Notes under the pieces: generated by a model
Databases searched by the model: none
What the model was told of the DNA's origin: nothing
Seen by the model: only the letters and a program-made list of their open reading frames with translations
Assembly: GCF_932294415.1 (NCBI RefSeq)
Contig: NC_065544.1
Span: 34,877,210-34,941,209 of the forward strand
Reading direction: 5' to 3'
Length of the DNA: 64,000 nt
DNA from: Quercus robur
Taxonomy: Eukaryota; Streptophyta; Magnoliopsida; Fagales; Fagaceae
In this document: positions 60,302-64,000 of the stretch, one piece after another
How the letters are laid out: every line of letters begins with the position of its first letter
Position numbering within the stretch: the stretch's first letter is position 1
Position numbers and translations under genes: made by a program

Positions 60302-60419
60302 AAAAAACCTGAGAGAGAATCATGGAACCGAAGAAACCAGCGAGAAGAAAGAGTAAACATAAGAGAACAACGATTGGTAAACCTAAATTGGTTTTCGATC
60401 TCTTCGATTTCACTTTCAT
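53644..60419 (-). CDS. P4H9: Prolyl 4-hydroxylase (plant P4H, P4H9-like)
   Basis: Eight exons (60419-60309, 60199-60074, 59173-59016, 58576-58474, 56112-56017, 54992-54927, 54823-54704, 53736-53644) join in frame to 290 residues. All edges are GT/AG. It hydroxylates proline in cell-wall proteins and peptides in the ER/Golgi, using Fe(II), 2-oxoglutarate and O2. Residues about 13-35 are a single membrane anchor (LPIVVLLCLLFLLAGFFGSM) after a basic start, as in type II membrane enzymes. The catalytic set is complete: H182 and D184 (SHYDAF), H264 (TSLHGSCPV) and K274 (GEKWVATKW). The substrate-loop motif GTRTSSGTF is also intact. Length fits the family. The paralogue number 9 is my best match from memory. 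Intron 4 (2.4 kb) and others contain repeats, yet the frame is clean. Confidence 0.93.
54514..54564. repeat. (GA)n microsatellite in P4H intron 7
   Basis: About 25 GA units without interruption. Confidence 0.95.
56540..56680 (-). repeat. Dispersed repeat fragment in P4H intron 4
   Basis: Reverse complement resembles 18800-18900 (ggagtcagcaccaag, aggaaaaccact, gtcagcaccta). It may be part of an LTR. Confidence 0.5.
57066..57116. repeat. Compound (TA)n(GA)n(G)n microsatellite in P4H intron 4
   Basis: A TA run, then a GA run, then about 18 G residues. The neighbouring minus-strand frame is a product of the repeat. Confidence 0.9.
60263..60299. repeat. (GA)n microsatellite in P4H intron 1
   Basis: An almost pure GA run inside the 109-bp first intron (60308-60200), a CT run on the coding strand. 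Confidence 0.9.
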
Positions 60420-61859
60420 TTCTATCTCTCTCTCTAGAACTGAAGAGAGTTTCTTAATCTTAATCTTAATCTTAAATATTTATGTATGAACTTGTTGGTT
60501 TTTAATGAAGGTGTTTTGGTGTTTATTTATATTCGTAATTATTAGTGATTTGTTTTTGATGGATGGTTATGTTTTTTATTTTATTCTGGGTGTGTGTCAG
60601 TGTTTGCTGGCTGTGTTTGCCGGTAGAAGTGGTGGCGTGACGCGTTGTTGGCGGGAGTTTTTTCTTTGGTTTGACGTGACTTTTGATTTGTGAATTGTGA
60701 GTGTGACTCTCTCTGTGGAATTTGTGAATTGAGTGAGAGGAAGATTGTGCAGCATCCACTAAGAAAGCGGGGAAACAAACAAGGATAGACCCCACTTTAC
60801 CTTTGGGCATTGGATGCTAAAGTCAAGGACAGAGCATATATATCATGGTACGGTAAGGTTGAGATTTTCAAATGTGATATGGTACCTTGCTTTGAAATCT
60901 AATACTTTGTGTAAAATTATTTAAAGATGAAAGTTAGGTATGATGTTAAAAGTTCATTTAAAATCTCCAACCATGGATGGACTATAGAGTCATAGACATA
61001 GTTAATAAATCATTTTAGAGAATTTTCTATGAAAAAAAAGAAAAAGTAATTGATTGATTTGACAATTTTTTCAATTTTTTATTAAAAGTTTCTTATTACG
61101 GGCCCATCATATAAATATTTTTAGGTTGAGAAGTGCTAAGTGGATAGTTATTATTGGTTATAATTTGAATCTACTATTGAAATGACTTTTCTGACCCACT
61201 AATAACAATCTGTAATAACTTACCATTTAGAATTTATTGTGAAAGTGTGGTGAAAATATTGTAGGTATAACATTTCTCTTTTGGTTTTAGTATCATATTC
61301 ATCTATCTATTTTTGTGCCTTGAAAATCTGTGTTGAATTTGAGTTTGCCAACTGCCTAGAGATTTTTTTGTTCAAAATAAAAAGAACGGAGAAGAAGCAA
61401 GAAAAGAAAAGTTTATTTATTTATATATATATATATATTTTTTTTTTTAAGGTAAGAGATGAGAAAAATATGGTGCATCTGTTTAAATTTCAAAAATGAT
61501 AAGAGATAGGGAAATTGTAAACAAATAAGAACTTGAGTTTAGTAGGAGGTTTTAAACTGAAAGCTTTTATTTTGAAAACCTACAAGTGAGCATAGAGGGG
61601 ATATTTTAAAATATCTAAAACTAGAGTTCATGACTTAAACGGATTGGAAGCCAACTTGGAAGCCCCCTTAAATAGTAGTATAGATAGATAAAAGAAAAAA
61701 GGTACCTCACATGTATGGTCATTGTCTCCGCCTACTTAAATCCCGTTATGCATGGTGTGGGACTACCCGAGCAATAGTGGTCTTTGCCATTACTCACCCA
61801 CAATTCTTGAATTCACAAATGTGATAGGTCATAAAGACTTCTTACCACTAAGCCACGCC
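60420..61859. other. 5' flank of the P4H gene and intergenic DNA
   Basis: Leader and promoter of the minus-strand P4H gene are expected in the first few hundred bases. No clear TATA box was picked. The rest is AT-rich without a gene. Confidence 0.4.
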
Positions 61860-61862
61860 TTA

Positions 61863-62105
61863 GTGTGGGTTTGGATCCGCGTTTCCAAACCCACATTTGC
61901 GTTTTCTGCCATCCTTTTTTTTTTTTTTTTTTTTTTTTAGCATGTGAACAGTAACATCACATGTGAGCACTATGCAGGGGACAAAAGACACTGTTCATGC
62001 ACTGTTCACGAGTCCCACGACACTATTCATCCATTTAAAAATTATTTTGCTACAGTGTTTTCAGTTTTCAGTTTCAGCAAAAATAAGTTGTATCCAGACG
62101 GACCC
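61863..62105. mobile_element. Tourist-like MITE, 243 bp, copy 2 (inverted)
   Basis: Target copies tta at 61860-61862 and 62106-62108. Ends are gtgtgggtttggatcc and gtatccagacggaccc. Opposite direction to 52270-52512. A T-run at 61915-61938 lies inside. Confidence 0.88.
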
Positions 62106-62108
62106 TTA

Positions 62109-62868
62109 ATCCCCAATAATTCATTCTCTCATTTTAAATTACATTTATCAAGTTGTAGGTTTCTATTCATTTTCTTTTTATTCATTGAAAATTGATTTAT
62201 ACACAATCGCATGCACGCACAAACATACACACACACGCGTGCGCGCGCACACACACACATATATAATGGTACTTTAAAAATGTGATTTTAAAAAGATGTA
62301 CATAAACAAACAAGTCAATAGGTTAATGAAAATTACCAATAAAAAATTAAACTATATATTAACCATAAAATAATCTATATCCATTTTAAATCAAACATGG
62401 AGAAATAAAATTTATTTATATTAATTTAAATGTTGCCCTGTTTTAGAAAATAGAAAAACTAATGTGGTTGTAAATGGTGATTTATGATGGTGGCTCCATT
62501 TGCATCAAGCTCAATCGGCAGATGGTTATTCCAAATGTGTGTTTCTAAACAAATCAACTTATAAAGTTGACCAATTTCATTGTTTCTTTTCTGAAAGCCC
62601 TTTGGTGAAGAAGGGTTGGAACTCATTATGGAAACCTAAAATCCATGAAAGTCTGAACTGTTTTAATGTAAGATTTCTTGGGATATGCTTCCAACTAGGG
62701 AGACTTTAGGGAAGACGTTCACAATAGTAAACCATTAGTGCCCAATGAAGAGTAGTAAAATGAATGAAAATATAGAAATGATGAAAATAAAATGCAAAAA
62801 GAAGAGATATTGATTTTCCATTAAAAGAATTTGGTTGGAGGATGGAAAAATGAAATGAAAAACATTAA
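62109..62868. other. AT-rich intergenic DNA
   Basis: A (CA)n/(GC) mixed simple repeat lies at about 62205-62260. No gene seen. Confidence 0.5.
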
Positions 62869-63090
62869 GGTTAAGTTTGGTATTGGCTTAAAAAGCCAGA
62901 TTATTTTACTCTTTAACTTATTTTTACTACTATTCAGCTTATTTTTACTACTATTTATGAGTTATATTACACTTTTTGATACTATTCATGGGTCCTACGG
63001 TACTATTTCAATTACTTTTTAGTTTTATCTATAGTACTTTAAGTAAAAAGTTTTTAATTTCAGTTAAATATACTGTTCCCAAATGGACTC
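62869..63090. mobile_element. Tourist-like MITE, 222 bp
   Basis: Target copies taa at 62866-62868 and 63091-63093. Ends are ggttaagtttggta and ttcccaaatggactc. It holds repeated cttatttttactactatt. It is related in layout to the 243-bp family, but diverged. Confidence 0.65.
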
Positions 63091-63337
63091 TAAAATTCTT
63101 GTTTTCTTATTTGTGTTGGGGTCAATTTTGGAATAGCATGCTTTAAGGGAACTTGGACCAATCAACCCAGGTTTATTTATTTACAGTACTTTCAACAAAA
63201 GATTTATAATTTCAGCTAAATAAGCTATTCTCAAATGGCCTCTAAGATTCTTGTTTTCTTATTTATGTTGGGGTCAATTTTAGAATAACATGCTTTAAGG
63301 GAACTTGGACCAATCAACCCAGGTTTATTTATAAATA
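63034..63337. repeat. 152-bp tandem duplication spanning a MITE end
   Basis: attcttgttttcttattt occurs at 63095 and 63247. The flanking parts (aatttcag-taaat, gaacttggaccaatcaaccc) repeat at the same spacing. The unit includes the right end of the MITE at 62869-63090. Confidence 0.88.
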
Positions 63338-64000
63338 AGGGAGTCGAGCCCATTACTCACTTCAATACAATGATGGAGCCTAGCGGTACATTGCAAAGAG
63401 GCGCCTAGGAATGCTAGCTCACAACAAGATAATATCAATAAAAAAATTATCAATATTATTATTATGATCGCAATACAACAAAATGAGGAAAATGAAGGAA
63501 ATGGTGAAGGAGAGAGAGAACACTATTTGCACTACCACACACACGAGCATCTTTTGACTTTGTTGTTTCTTAAATCAAAAGCTTGGACTTAAGAATCAGT
63601 GTAATTGGTGAGGTAAGTGAAGTCTGATTAATGCATGACTTTGGGTCAAGGCTCTATAATGAGTTCAGGACATGTTTATTATCTACCTCTAAATATGGGT
63701 TCAAGTTTTTGGTTGAAATTTTTTTATAAGAATGACAACATTGAGCAGTTGTCTTTTTTTCTTTTTCTTTTTTTGGATAATATAATAATTTGGTTTGCTA
63801 CCAATTCAGGTAATCTGGTTAGCTGAGCCAATTTTAGAGAAAATGACCATTTACCTGCTAATTAAAAGCTTAAGAGATTTGATCAATCAACACTAAATGA
63901 GGTTAAAAAGCTTTCATCACTAGATTGTGTTTGGATGGCAACATTTGGATTTGGATTTGGATTTGAAATCCCTTGATTTTGAAATTCTTTGTTTGGATCT
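63338..64000. other. Right-edge intergenic DNA
   Basis: No gene seen. The last ~75 bases contain a short (tttgga)n run and gtgtttggatgg, which may be the start of another MITE cut by the window edge. Confidence 0.35.

Noticed and set aside
63935..63970. Possible telomere-like repeat (tttggattt)
   Set aside because: The unit is not TTTAGGG and only a few copies are present. It is a short simple repeat.

Overview
This window reads as nuclear DNA of a flowering plant, most likely a woody eudicot (inference; Fagales would fit the SINE and MITE families I think I recognise, but I could not search). The reasons are intron-split genes with GT/AG sites, plant-only gene families (F-box/PP2-B, SERK-type LRR protein, plant prolyl 4-hydroxylase), nested LTR retrotransposons, tRNA-derived SINEs, Tourist-like and hAT MITEs, and many A/T, AT and GA simple repeats. 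No prokaryotic, CRISPR or phage features were seen.

Bases 1-18622 are a transposon nest. A Ty3/gypsy element of the Tat type (79-10320) has complete LTRs, a perfect 5-bp target duplication (gaaag), PBS, gag-protease-RT-RNase H-integrase remains full of stops, a ~66-bp tandem array, and a split gene on the opposite strand between pol and the 3' LTR. It lies 9 bp from a truncated LTR of a minus-strand Copia-type element (10335-18622). That element has gag and a second ORF of the 'putative plant transposon protein' type, but no visible pol, and it carries a 762-bp LINE insertion bounded by a 13-bp duplication.

Bases 18623-27630 hold a decayed plus-strand split gene (19675-21442) with a small MITE, then AT-rich DNA with local duplications, a degenerate array invaded by a SINE, and short degenerate repeats.

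Bases 27636-64000 are gene-bearing. Four gene models close in frame: an F-box/PP2-B protein (plus, 27704-31031, 3 exons, 319 aa), a small secreted LRR protein (minus, 35966-38762, 7 exons, 212 aa), a plant coiled-coil protein with a seven-fold internal motif (minus, 45903-50306, 5 exons, 845 aa), and a prolyl 4-hydroxylase (minus, 53644-60419, 8 exons, 290 aa). Between and inside them lie two solo LTRs with perfect target duplications, a hAT-type MITE with an 8-bp duplication, Tourist-like MITEs, SINEs, a TPR pseudogene fragment and a ~1-kb long-inverted-repeat element close to the start of the coiled-coil gene. The host genes share no obvious pathway: ubiquitin ligase substrate choice, receptor-complex signalling, unknown, and hydroxyproline formation in secreted proteins.
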